From assembly GCA_041687015.1 (NCBI GenBank), contig JAWLCT010000070.1:1-9036 (forward strand): a DNA stretch of 9,036 nucleotides. Reading direction: 5' to 3'. A model generated the notes under the pieces. That model was not told where the DNA came from. It did no database searches and saw only the letters and a program-made list of their open reading frames with translations. Numbering within the stretch: position 1 is the first letter of the stretch; each line of letters opens with the position of its first letter. Shown piece by piece: positions 1-8,102 of this stretch. This stretch comes from JALOAT01 sp041687015. Lineage in GTDB: Bacteria > Pseudomonadota > Gammaproteobacteria > Thiohalomonadales > Thiohalomonadaceae. The position numbers were made by a program, and so were the translations under genes.

Positions 1-2825
1 TGGTCGAGCGGCGGCTCTTCGCCCGTCAACACATTGCGAAAACCTTTGATGCCCTCGGGTACGTCCACCCATGTATCGGTCCAGACATCTGCGCCGATGG
101 GCAGGATGCGTTCGTCCCTCAGCAAGCTGGCGAGGCAACGGGGCACCAGCACGGCGACGGCATCCTGCTCGTATCGGCGCACGAACCCGATGATGTGAGC
201 GGCCTGCCCGCCCTCCACCGCGAGAGGTTGATAGTCGCCGCGCAGAAACACATCGGGCAGTGCCCGCCGCAAGGCCAAGGCACGCCAGGTAACGAACAGC
301 TTGGCGCGCCCGTCGTTCAGGTTTTCGAGCAACTCGCGGGCCAGTTCCACTCCGGACGTTCGCTTGGCCGCACCGACCACACGCCGTAGCAATTCGCGCC
401 TCACGCGGTAATCCACGGGCCGGCGGTTGTCCGGGTCCACCAGGCTGAAATCCCAGACTTCATTACCCTGATAGACGTCCGGCACCCCTGGTGCAGTGAG
501 CTTCAGCAGAGTCTGTGCCAGTGAGTTCCACAGGCCGAACCGGGCGACACGCCGTTGAAAGGGCATGAAATCCCCCAGGAACGGATTTTGTGCCGTGTGG
601 CTCAGCATGGTCGCGACGAAATGGCACACGGCCTCCTCGTAGGCTGCATTGGGATTAATCCACGAGGTGTGGGTTTTCGCCTCTTTCACTGCCTTAAGCA
701 TGTAGCGCTTGATGCGTTCACGGAACTCGTCAAACCCTCGTTCATCCACCGCCTCCAAAGGCCAGGCACCGAGCAGCGTCTGATAGAACAGATATTCGTC
801 ATTCCGATCGGGTGCCGGCGCACCGTCGACGATCAGCTTGCGCGTGCGTGCCAGCCGCGCCCAGCGGGTCACGTGCGCCCGCCATTCATCCGGCAGCTCC
901 GAAATCACGTCGATGCGCGCACGTACGTCCTCACCACGCTTGGTGTCATGGGTTGACGTGGCGAGCATGGAATGCGGCCAGTTTTTGCCCCGCTCCTGAT
1001 TGCCGTGATGAAACGCGGACACCGAGGTGCCGAAGCGGCGCGGATCGCCGCCGACTTCATTGAGTGACACCAGACGGTGATAAAGATAAAAACTGGTGTC
1101 TTCCATGGCCTTGGCCATCACAGGTGCCGTGTATTGCTGCAGTTTCATGGTGAACTGTGCCGCCCGGGCGCGCCGCATGGGATCGGCCGAGCGGGTTTCG
1201 CCCAGCAGCAGTTCGCGGATGAAATCAAAAATGCTAACGTCAGCGGCCGGACTGCGTTTCTTCGCCTGGGCCACCGCCCATTCCACGTAGCGCCGGTCAT
1301 CTTCGCTGACCCGGTTTTCCGCGATGTAGGTGCGATACACGGGAAAACAAGCGACCAACACCGTGAGCGCGTTTCGGCAGCCGTTCAGGGTAAAGTCACG
1401 GGTATAGCGGTTGCGCTGGGCGATGTCGTCAAGCATGCTGGACAACACCGTAAGCTCCGAGGAAAGCTGCACGTCGATGACCAGGCGCTTGCTCTGGTAG
1501 AGCACCTCGTCGAAATCCGGGTGGTGGCCCAAAAAACGCGCGTAGATGCGTTCCAGTTCCTCCGCTGCATCCGGATTGACGAACAATCCGTTGACCAGAT
1601 TCATGAAGTCGTAGCCGGTGGTGCCGTGTACAGGCCAGCCTTCCACCAGGCGCTCGTAGCTGGCGAGGATCTTTTCCGCCACGAAATAGAACTCGGGCAC
1701 CGCGGCCGGCCCGACGGGGCCGGCATAGGACGGCAACGCTGCCTGCACTTCGGTCTGCAGGCGGGCATAGTAGTCCGGTGGATCGTAAAGCCCGTCCGGG
1801 TGGTCGATGCGCAAGCCGTCCAGTCGCCCCTCAGCGACCAGCTGAAGCACGAAACGGTGCGTTGCATCGAACACTTCGGGAATTTCCATGCGCAGCCCGG
1901 CGAGGTCATTGATGTCGAAAAAACGCCGGTAATTGATCTCGTCGGACGCCACCTGCCAATAGGCGAGACGATAGACTTGTTCTTCGAGGATCTCGTGTAA
2001 CAGGTCGAACGAACCGGGCTCGCCCGGCTCGCCGTTGATGAGCCGGACATTCTCGTCCAGAAACGCTCCGATCTCGCTGCACTTGGCGCACAACTCACTG
2101 AGTTGGAGCTTGTGCACCTCCTTGTCGCGCCGACGCTCGTCCAGTTTTGACTGCGTGGTCTCCCAACGTGAGGGCAAATGGCCGAACGCCGTGGTCAGGG
2201 TTTGGAATTGCGCCAGCCGCGGATGATCTGTTCCCAACGTCTCGGCCAGATGCTCGATCCGATACTCCATGACGCGCGGATAGGTGCGCGGTTCCAGGGG
2301 GAAACGGTGGTTGTAGTACCAGATGCTGAACTCGCCGCGGCGCGCATCGAATGTGAGACGCAGCTCGCCGTTCTCCAGCACCGTGCCGTAGTGGCCTCCG
2401 AGCACCGGCACCAGCACCTTGCCACGCAGCTCCTCCTTGATGGGAAACCAGTCGATATCAAAAAAGGGTGCGTAGGCTGATGCAGGACCGTTTTCCAGCA
2501 CGTCCAGCCACCACGCGTTGTCATCCCCCCCCACGCCCATGTGATTGGGGACCAGGTCGAGGATCTGTCCCATGTTGTGCTTGGCCAGCGCATCGAGATA
2601 ACGATGAAAGCTGCGCTCGGAGCCGATCTCGGGATTGAGGGAACCGTGATCCACGATGTCGTAGCCATGCGGGCTGCCGCTGCGGGCGCGCAGATACGGC
2701 GATGCGTAACAGTGGCTCACACCCAGCTCACGCAAGTACGGTATCAGCGCCGCCGCGTCGTCGAACGTGAACTGACGGTTGAATTGCAAGCGATAGGTGG
2801 CGAGTGGGATCCGTCCGTAGGCCAT
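1..2825 (-). CDS. treY: Malto-oligosyltrehalose synthase (TreY), 3' end cut by window edge
   Basis: TreY is a cytosolic GH13 glucanosyl mutase. It converts the reducing-end alpha-1,4 linkage of a malto-oligosaccharide into alpha,alpha-1,1, giving maltooligosyltrehalose for TreZ. I translated the frame by hand from ATG at 2825 to position 3: 941 codons with no stop or frameshift. The N-terminus (IPLATYRLQF) and the SPYLRARSGSPHGYD and LVPNHMG motifs are typical of TreY. Catalytic candidates are Asp341 in DGLRIDHPDG (nucleophile), Glu384 in VAEKIL (acid/base) and Asp627 in TSTHDTK (stabiliser). INYRRFFDINDLAGLR (297-312) is a strong family signature. The start follows treZ by 10 bp and has a good Shine-Dalgarno, so it is probably translationally coupled. 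The length matches the long proteobacterial form; actinobacterial and archaeal enzymes are about 720-770 residues. The last visible residues (FRNVLTGEE) resemble the family C-terminus, so probably only a short tail is missing. Identity is very secure. Confidence 0.97.
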   Translation of the reverse strand, partial: MAYGRIPLATYRLQFNRQFTFDDAAALIPYLRELGVSHCYASPYLRARSGSPHGYDIVDHGSLNPEIGSERSFHRYLDALAKHNMGQILDLVPNHMGVGGDDNAWWLDVLENGPASAYAPFFDIDWFPIKEELRGKVLVPVLGGHYGTVLENGELRLTFDARRGEFSIWYYNHRFPLEPRTYPRVMEYRIEHLAETLGTDHPRLAQFQTLTTAFGHLPSRWETTQSKLDERRRDKEVHKLQLSELCAKCSEIGAFLDENVRLINGEPGEPGSFDLLHEILEEQVYRLAYWQVASDEINYRRFFDINDLAGLRMEIPEVFDATHRFVLQLVAEGRLDGLRIDHPDGLYDPPDYYARLQTEVQAALPSYAGPVGPAAVPEFYFVAEKILASYERLVEGWPVHGTTGYDFMNLVNGLFVNPDAAEELERIYARFLGHHPDFDEVLYQSKRLVIDVQLSSELTVLSSMLDDIAQRNRYTRDFTLNGCRNALTVLVACFPVYRTYIAENRVSEDDRRYVEWAVAQAKKRSPAADVSIFDFIRELLLGETRSADPMRRARAAQFTMKLQQYTAPVMAKAMEDTSFYLYHRLVSLNEVGGDPRRFGTSVSAFHHGNQERGKNWPHSMLATSTHDTKRGEDVRARIDVISELPDEWRAHVTRWARLARTRKLIVDGAPAPDRNDEYLFYQTLLGAWPLEAVDERGFDEFRERIKRYMLKAVKEAKTHTSWINPNAAYEEAVCHFVATMLSHTAQNPFLGDFMPFQRRVARFGLWNSLAQTLLKLTAPGVPDVYQGNEVWDFSLVDPDNRRPVDYRVRRELLRRVVGAAKRTSGVELARELLENLNDGRAKLFVTWRALALRRALPDVFLRGDYQPLAVEGGQAAHIIGFVRRYEQDAVAVLVPRCLASLLRDERILPIGADVWTDTWVDVPEGIKGFRNVLTGEEPPLD

Positions 2826-2830
2826 AGGCG

Positions 2831-2836
2831 TCCTTT
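2831..2836 (-). promoter_or_regulatory. treY ribosome binding site sharing a base with the treZ stop codon
   Basis: On the minus strand the sequence reads TGAAAGGACGCCTATG. AAAGGA lies 5 nt before the treY ATG, and its first A is the last base of the treZ TGA stop. This arrangement fixes the treY start and suggests that ribosomes finishing treZ re-initiate on treY. Confidence 0.75.
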
Positions 2837-4677
2837 CACACGAACACCGACAGGCCGTTCACGCGCACGTCTGCGTGCGCGGGCGGGCACAGGTGGAACA
2901 CCACAGACCAGGGCATCAACGTCTCGTTATCGGCCCAGGCACCTGGCGTTGCGTACAGCGGTGCCTCAGAGGGCAGACTTACGTCCGCAATGGGCTCGTC
3001 GCCCAGGTTGCCCGCCAGCATCAGCACCGCACCGTTCGCCAGCATCCAGCGCACCGCAATGCCCCGCTCGCTGAAAGTGACGCCACGCGCCTCACGCCCG
3101 GTCACGCCGACAAACAGCGGGGCGATACGCCGTCGCAGCGCCAGCAGCGTGTGATGGAATTGCAGCCACGCTTTGCCGGCGACCGAGTCGCGCTCGGACC
3201 AGTCGAGCTTGGCGAGCAGGAAGGTGCTTTCCGCGCCGGGATCGGGGATGTGCCCACGCACCGCTTCGTCACTGAAGGCGGCAAAGTGCGCGAATTCCGC
3301 ACGGCGCCCGTCGCGTACCTTCGGCGCGAGCTCCGGACCGAAATCGCAGAAGAAAGGAAACGGCCGCCGACTGCCCCATTCCTGCCCCATGAACAGCAAG
3401 GGCGGATGGGGCGCAAGCAACAGCAAGGCGGTGGCGGCGCGCAATGCCTCGGGCAAGGTGAGCGCCGCCAGGCGCTCGCCACAGGCGCGGTTGCCCACCT
3501 GATCGTGGTTTTGCAGAAAATCCACGAAAGCGGTGACCGGCAGTGTCGCGCTCACCTCGCCGCGGTACGCCTGGCGATACGCCGAGTACTCCCCCTGGAA
3601 ACTGAACCCTTCGGCCAGGGCCCGTGACAGCAATGCCGTCGGCGAGGTGGCGAAATCAGCGTAGTACCCTTCCTCCTCGCCGGTCAGCAGTACGTGCATG
3701 GCATGATGAAAATCGTCGTTCCACTGCGCGCGGTAGCGTTGAAGATCACCGTAACTGACCAGGTAGTGGGCGGCGTTATTGTCGTTCTCGAGCATTAAAT
3801 GGACATGACGATCGGCGCAGGTCGCCGCAACCCGCTGGCCCAGTTCGTCGATGATGTCCGGTTGGGACTCGTCGATGATTGCATGCACGGCATCGAGGCG
3901 TAAGCCATCCATGTGAAATTCGTGCAGCCAATAGAGTGCGTTGTGGATAAAGAACTCCCGCACGGTATGGCTGTCACCGCCATCGAAGTTGATGGCGGCA
4001 CCCCAGGGTGTGTGGTGACGCTCGGTGAAAAACGTAGGTGCGTACAGATGCAGATAGTTGCCCTCGGGTCCGAAGTGGTTGTAGACCACGTCGAGAAACA
4101 CCATCAGCCCGCGTCGGTGCGCCGCGCTGACCAGATGCTTGAGCTCATCCGGTGTGCCGTAGCGGCGATCCGGTGCGAACGGCAGCACACCGTCATACCC
4201 CCAATCGCGCGCACCCGGAAAGTCCGCCACGGGCATGAGTTCAATGGCGGACACGCCCAGTGCCGCCAGGTCATCAAGGTGTTTTTCCACGGCCGCGAAG
4301 GTGCCCTCATCGGTGAATGCACCGATGTGCAGTTCATAGAGCACCACCTCTTCCCATGCCCTGCCCCGCCAGTCCCCGTCGTCCCAGACAAACGCATGGG
4401 GATCGAACAGCACACTTAGCCCGTGCACGTCGTGAACCTGCATACGTGCGGCCGGATCCGGCACCACCCGACCACCGTCGATGCGATAGCCGTAGTGCAT
4501 GCCCGCCCGAGCGGCGACCACGATCTCGAACCAGTCATCGGCCGCGTCCATGGCCGAGGCCTTGCCATCGAGCATCAGTTCCACGCGCGCTGCGCCCGGT
4601 GCCCACAGACGAAAGCGCCACCGGCCATCGCCAAGGGGGGCCGCGCCGAATGGCATGTCATGCCCACGGTGCATCAT
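2836..4677 (-). CDS. treZ: Malto-oligosyltrehalose trehalohydrolase (TreZ)
   Basis: TreZ is a cytosolic GH13 hydrolase. It cuts the alpha-1,4 bond next to the trehalose unit of maltooligosyltrehalose, releasing free trehalose and a shortened malto-oligosaccharide. With the start chosen here it has 613 residues, within the usual range of about 580-620. An N-terminal CBM48-like beta domain (about 10-95, with WRFRLWAPGAARVEL) precedes the TIM barrel. Barrel motifs include YELHIGAFT (114-122), ELMPVADFPGARDWGYDG (146-163) and FLDVVYNHFGPEGN (194-207). Catalytic candidates are Asp262 in GLRLDAVHA, Glu297 in LMLENDN and Asp392 in FLQNHDQVGNR; this set of motifs separates TreZ from branching enzymes. 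I chose ATG 4677 because AAGGGA sits 7 nt upstream. A second ATG follows at 4674 and a third at 4656. The frame is open further upstream to 4980, but that part is an out-of-phase shadow of glgX. The gene overlaps glgX by 20 bp and precedes treY by 10 bp. Confidence 0.97.
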   Translation of the reverse strand: MMHRGHDMPFGAAPLGDGRWRFRLWAPGAARVELMLDGKASAMDAADDWFEIVVAARAGMHYGYRIDGGRVVPDPAARMQVHDVHGLSVLFDPHAFVWDDGDWRGRAWEEVVLYELHIGAFTDEGTFAAVEKHLDDLAALGVSAIELMPVADFPGARDWGYDGVLPFAPDRRYGTPDELKHLVSAAHRRGLMVFLDVVYNHFGPEGNYLHLYAPTFFTERHHTPWGAAINFDGGDSHTVREFFIHNALYWLHEFHMDGLRLDAVHAIIDESQPDIIDELGQRVAATCADRHVHLMLENDNNAAHYLVSYGDLQRYRAQWNDDFHHAMHVLLTGEEEGYYADFATSPTALLSRALAEGFSFQGEYSAYRQAYRGEVSATLPVTAFVDFLQNHDQVGNRACGERLAALTLPEALRAATALLLLAPHPPLLFMGQEWGSRRPFPFFCDFGPELAPKVRDGRRAEFAHFAAFSDEAVRGHIPDPGAESTFLLAKLDWSERDSVAGKAWLQFHHTLLALRRRIAPLFVGVTGREARGVTFSERGIAVRWMLANGAVLMLAGNLGDEPIADVSLPSEAPLYATPGAWADNETLMPWSVVFHLCPPAHADVRVNGLSVFV

Positions 4678-6832
4678 CGTGGTTTCCCTTCTCGCCGAGC
4701 CCGCGTTTTGAGTGTGTGAGCAGCACCAGCGAGCGGCCCTGCAATGGATAGGGTTCGGCAGAATAGAAATAGCGCTCGTCATCACGCTGACCAATGCTGA
4801 AGGACGTGTCCACCAGCACGCTCCAACGCGTGCGCATGGCACCCATGGGCAGTTTGAACGGGATGGTCTCGTAGTGGGCATTGATAAGCAGCAGCAAATC
4901 GATATCCTCCACGCGCTGGCCCCGCTCGTCGTATTCCTCGAAGGCATCACCCGCCAGATACATGCCCAGGCAACGGGCAAAGCTCTGATTCCATTCCTCG
5001 TCGGTCATTTCGCCGCCATCGGGGCGCGACCAGGTAATGTCTTTCACATTGCTGCCCTTGATGGGACGGCCTTGATAGAAATGCCGGCGCCTCAAGGCCG
5101 GGTGATTGCGTCGTATGCGCACCAGGCGGCGCACGAAGGTCAACAATTCGCGATCTTCCGTGGTGATGTTCCAGTTGACCCAGCTGATTTCGTTGTCCTG
5201 ACAGTAGGCGTTGTTATTCCCCCCCTGGGTGCGGCCAATCTCGTCACCGGCGACAAGCATGGGGATACCTTGGGAGAACAGCAGAGTGGCGAGAAAGTTG
5301 CGCCGCTGGCGGGCACGCAGCGCGTTCACATGGCGGTTGATGGTCGGCCCCTCCACCCCGCAATTCCAGCTGCGGTTGTGGCTTTCCCCATCCCGGTTGC
5401 CCTCCAGGTTCGCTTCGTTGTGCTTTTCGTTGTAACTCACCAAATCATGCAAGGTGAAACCGTCGTGCGCGGTGACGAAGTTGATGCTGGCGTGGGGACG
5501 TCGTCCGCTACGTTCGTACAAGTCAGAGGAACCGGTAAGGCGATAGGCGAGTTCCCCGATCATGCCGCCCTCGCCTTTCCAGTAGGATCTGACCGCATCG
5601 CGATATTTGCCATTCCATTCCGCCCAACCCACGGGAAAATTGCCCACCTGGTAACCGCCTTCGCCAAGGTCCCACGGCTCTGCAATGAGCTTGACCTGCG
5701 AAAGCACCGGGTCCTGGTGGATGATGTCGAAAAACGCACCCAGGCGGTTCACCTCGTGCAGCTCACGCGCCAGGGCGGAGGCAAGGTCGAAGCGGAAACC
5801 GTCCACGTGCATTTCGAGGACCCAGTAGCGCAGCGAATCCATGATGAGCTGCAACACGCGCGGATGGCGCATGTTCAGGGTGTTACCGCAACCGGTATAG
5901 TCCATGTAATAGCGCGGCTGCTCATGAACCACCCGGTAATAGGCGGTGTTGTCGATGCCGCGGAACGACAGGGTCGGTCCGAGGTGGTTGCCCTCGGCGG
6001 TGTGGTTGTAGACCACATCGAGAATCACCTCGATCCCTGCCGAGTGAAAGGTCTTCACCATGGTCTTGAATTCGGCGATCTGCCCGGTCGCCGAATAACG
6101 CATGTCCGGCGCGAAGAAACCGATGGAGTTGTAGCCCCAATAGTTACGTAATCCCTTCTCGACCAAGTGGCGATCATCGATGAAAGAATGCACGGGCATC
6201 AGCTCCACGGCCGTGATGCCCAGTCGTTTGAGGTATTCGATCACCGGTGCCGATGCCAGGCCCGCATAGGTGCCCTGCATGGATCCGAGCACCTCCGGGT
6301 GACGCGCGGTAAAGCCTTTCACATGCAGCTCGTAGATGACCGTGTGATGCCACGGCGTGCGCAGCGGGCGGTCGTCGCCCCAGGTAAAAGCGGTATCGAT
6401 GACCTGGCACTTGGGCATGCCGCTGGCACTGTCCCGCTCATCCATTACCAGGTCCTCTTTGGCGCCACCGACGCGATAACCGAACAGCGCATCGCTCCAG
6501 CGCACCTGACCGACCAGGGATTTGGCATAAGGATCGAGCAGTAGCTTGTGGTGGTTGAAGCGCGTGCCCTGTAGCGGATCATAGGATCCGTACACCCGGT
6601 ATCCGTATAACAGTCCGGGGCGTGCTTCGGGCAAATAGCAGTGGAAAACCTGGTCGGTCTGCCAGCGCATCTCGATGCGCGTCAGTTCGTGGTGGGAACG
6701 CTGATCGAACAGGCAAAGCTCTACCTTTTCCGCCTGCTCGGAAAAAAGCGCGAAATTCACCCCCTCCCCATCCCAGGTCGTGCCAAGGGGATAGGGGTTT
6801 CCGGGCCACACGGCCCAGGACGGTCGGAACAT
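4658..6832 (-). CDS. glgX: Glycogen debranching enzyme GlgX (TreX-type, GH13)
   Basis: GlgX hydrolyses alpha-1,6 branch points of glycogen or limit dextrins, releasing linear malto-oligosaccharides that feed TreY and TreZ. It acts in the cytosol. The 724 residues match the isoamylase/GlgX/TreX size range. The N-terminus carries WPGNPYPLGTTWDGEGVNFA (9-28), the typical CBM48 opening. Barrel motifs include YELHVKGFT (167-175), ELMPVHSF (210-217) and LDVVYNHTAEGN (271-282). Catalytic candidates are Asp349 in DGFRFDLASA, Glu385 in LIAEPWDLG and Asp457 in FVTAHDGFTLHD. NEKHNEANLEGNRDG (468-482) and AGDEIGRTQGGNNNAYCQDN (528-547) are strong GlgX signatures. ATG 6832 has AGAGG 5 nt upstream and sits 35 bp after treT. 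The 3' end overlaps treZ by 20 bp. In trehalose clusters this enzyme is often named TreX. The sequence alone cannot separate strict debranching from added transferase activity of the kind known for archaeal TreX. Confidence 0.97.
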   Translation of the reverse strand: MFRPSWAVWPGNPYPLGTTWDGEGVNFALFSEQAEKVELCLFDQRSHHELTRIEMRWQTDQVFHCYLPEARPGLLYGYRVYGSYDPLQGTRFNHHKLLLDPYAKSLVGQVRWSDALFGYRVGGAKEDLVMDERDSASGMPKCQVIDTAFTWGDDRPLRTPWHHTVIYELHVKGFTARHPEVLGSMQGTYAGLASAPVIEYLKRLGITAVELMPVHSFIDDRHLVEKGLRNYWGYNSIGFFAPDMRYSATGQIAEFKTMVKTFHSAGIEVILDVVYNHTAEGNHLGPTLSFRGIDNTAYYRVVHEQPRYYMDYTGCGNTLNMRHPRVLQLIMDSLRYWVLEMHVDGFRFDLASALARELHEVNRLGAFFDIIHQDPVLSQVKLIAEPWDLGEGGYQVGNFPVGWAEWNGKYRDAVRSYWKGEGGMIGELAYRLTGSSDLYERSGRRPHASINFVTAHDGFTLHDLVSYNEKHNEANLEGNRDGESHNRSWNCGVEGPTINRHVNALRARQRRNFLATLLFSQGIPMLVAGDEIGRTQGGNNNAYCQDNEISWVNWNITTEDRELLTFVRRLVRIRRNHPALRRRHFYQGRPIKGSNVKDITWSRPDGGEMTDEEWNQSFARCLGMYLAGDAFEEYDERGQRVEDIDLLLLINAHYETIPFKLPMGAMRTRWSVLVDTSFSIGQRDDERYFYSAEPYPLQGRSLVLLTHSKRGLGEKGNHDDAPWA
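4685..4690 (-). promoter_or_regulatory. treZ ribosome binding site inside the glgX 3' end
   Basis: Minus-strand AAGGGA is followed by 7 nt and then ATG ATG. It lies within the last codons of glgX. It supports the treZ start at 4677 over the much longer open frame and over the internal ATG at 4656, which has no comparable upstream signal. It implies coupling of treZ to glgX translation. Confidence 0.7.
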
Positions 6833-6866
6833 CGGGGCCTCTACGATTTGGTCACTGAAAACGTCA

Positions 6867-8102
6867 TCAGCCTAGTTCAATGCGCTCTGCTGCGCCGTGC
6901 AGCATGCCCACGCACAGCGTGAGGTATTCACGCAACTGACGTGTCACCAGGAAGTTTTCCCGAACGAATTGCCTGGCCTTCCAGCCCATGGTCTGGATCT
7001 TCTTGGGTTGGTGAAGCAAATAGCGCAGGCGCAGTGAAGCGCCTTCTGGCGAATTCACCCGAAAACCCGTGTGGTGATCGATGACCTGCAAGCGAATGCC
7101 TCCGACATCGCCCCCGATCACCGGCTTGCTCTTCCACATGGCCTCGGTGACGGTCAAACCAAAGCCTTCCCGGATGGATTTTTGAATCACCACGTCGGAC
7201 AGGTTCTGCAGGGCGTTGATGGTGCGGTGGGCGTCCGGCGCGAGAGCCAGGACGTGGATGTCGGGGTCATCACCCGCGGCGGCCCGGGTCTCTGCCAGTA
7301 CCACCTCACCTTCCGGATCGTCGGTAGCGCTGCCACCGGCAAGCACCAGTTGCAGGTGCGGTAGATATGTCTTGGCCAGACGATAAGCATCAATGACGCC
7401 CACCGGGTCCTTGAAGCGGTCGAAGCGCGAAATCTGCGCCACCATCGGCCGCTCGGGATCGATGCCGAAACGCTGCGCCGTCTCCTGCACCTCGTGCCAC
7501 GGCAGTTCGATATTTTTGTCGCTCAGGGGATCAATGCTGGGCGGAATGATGTATTCAGGATGGGGCAACGCCTGGGCGAAGCTCGCCAGGGAAAACACGC
7601 TGGCATCATAGGACGTGACGAAGCGACGCAGGTATTTCCATACGGGGCGGTAGGGATGGCTTGCGTCGATATGGCAGCGCCACACCCATCGTCCGCTCCG
7701 CGTGTCGATGTACTCGGCCAGCGGCGCCGGTTGCGGATCGTGAATGAACACTACATCCGCCGAAGACAATTTGTCGCGTAGTGTCTCCGCATTGGCGCGG
7801 TTGGTTTCTTCATAAATGCGCAGCAGCCGGTCAGGAATGCGCACCGGATTGCCCTGCAGCGCATTGTGCATGGCCTTGGTGCATTCGTAGAACTCCGCTT
7901 CGCCGCTGATCACCTCCCATTCGGCATCAATTCCCAGCTCGCGCGCGAGAGGGACCAGCTTGCGCAGAATTTCCGCCACACCGCCACCTACCCGCGTCGA
8001 ATTGATGTTGACGAACCGCTTGCCCGCCAGGGGTCGCGCCAGCTGGCGCAAGTGTTCAATCACGTCTTCGCCGGCGACCCGCGCGTAATCATCCAGCAGC
8101 AT
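6867..8102 (-). CDS. treT: Trehalose synthase, glycosyl-transferring (TreT, GT4 family)
   Basis: TreT is a retaining GT-B glycosyltransferase that reversibly makes trehalose from an NDP-glucose and free glucose. Residue numbers assume the 411-residue product starting at 8102. The N-terminal half has VNINSTRVGGGVAEIL (31-46), EWEVISGE (61-68), HNALQGNP (79-86), IHDPQPAPLAEY (120-131) and WRCHIDASHPYRP (141-153). I recall very similar segments from archaeal TreT (Pyrococcus, Thermococcus). The C-terminal half has SRFDRFKDP with Arg226 and Lys231 placed to bind the nucleotide diphosphate, and REGFGLTVTE with the EX7E pair Glu312 and Glu320. An ATG at 8108 is in frame but follows GGAGA directly, whereas ATG 8102 has GGAGA at 6 nt, so 8102 is preferred. 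The start overlaps the DUF5752-like gene; the stop is followed at once by a second in-frame TGA, then glgX. Donor nucleotide and in vivo direction cannot be read from the sequence. Confidence 0.92.
   Translation of the reverse strand: MLLDDYARVAGEDVIEHLRQLARPLAGKRFVNINSTRVGGGVAEILRKLVPLARELGIDAEWEVISGEAEFYECTKAMHNALQGNPVRIPDRLLRIYEETNRANAETLRDKLSSADVVFIHDPQPAPLAEYIDTRSGRWVWRCHIDASHPYRPVWKYLRRFVTSYDASVFSLASFAQALPHPEYIIPPSIDPLSDKNIELPWHEVQETAQRFGIDPERPMVAQISRFDRFKDPVGVIDAYRLAKTYLPHLQLVLAGGSATDDPEGEVVLAETRAAAGDDPDIHVLALAPDAHRTINALQNLSDVVIQKSIREGFGLTVTEAMWKSKPVIGGDVGGIRLQVIDHHTGFRVNSPEGASLRLRYLLHQPKKIQTMGWKARQFVRENFLVTRQLREYLTLCVGMLHGAAERIELG

Noticed and set aside
1077..2000. Plus-strand open frame of 307 codons opposite treY
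   Set aside because: The opposite strand is continuous TreY with catalytic Asp341 and Glu384 in this stretch. The plus-strand product is unlike any family I know.
2875..3627. Plus-strand open frame of 250 codons opposite treZ
   Set aside because: It is a shadow of treZ, with no domain or plausible ribosome binding site.
4678..4980. N-terminal extension of treZ by about 101 residues
   Set aside because: The extension is rich in Cys, Trp, Ser and Arg and is out-of-phase glgX sequence. TreZ homology begins only after ATG 4677, which has its own ribosome binding site.
4712..6151. Long plus-strand open frame of 479 codons opposite glgX
   Set aside because: It is antisense to a gene with full GlgX motifs and intact catalytic residues, has no recognisable domain, and is a typical shadow in GC-rich DNA.
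6867..8102. Glycogen synthase, sucrose-phosphate synthase or generic group 1 glycosyltransferase instead of TreT
   Set aside because: The N-terminal segments NSTRVGGGVAEIL, HDPQPA and WRCHID match my recollection of TreT closely, and the neighbours are trehalose genes. Glycogen synthase N-terminal motifs are absent.
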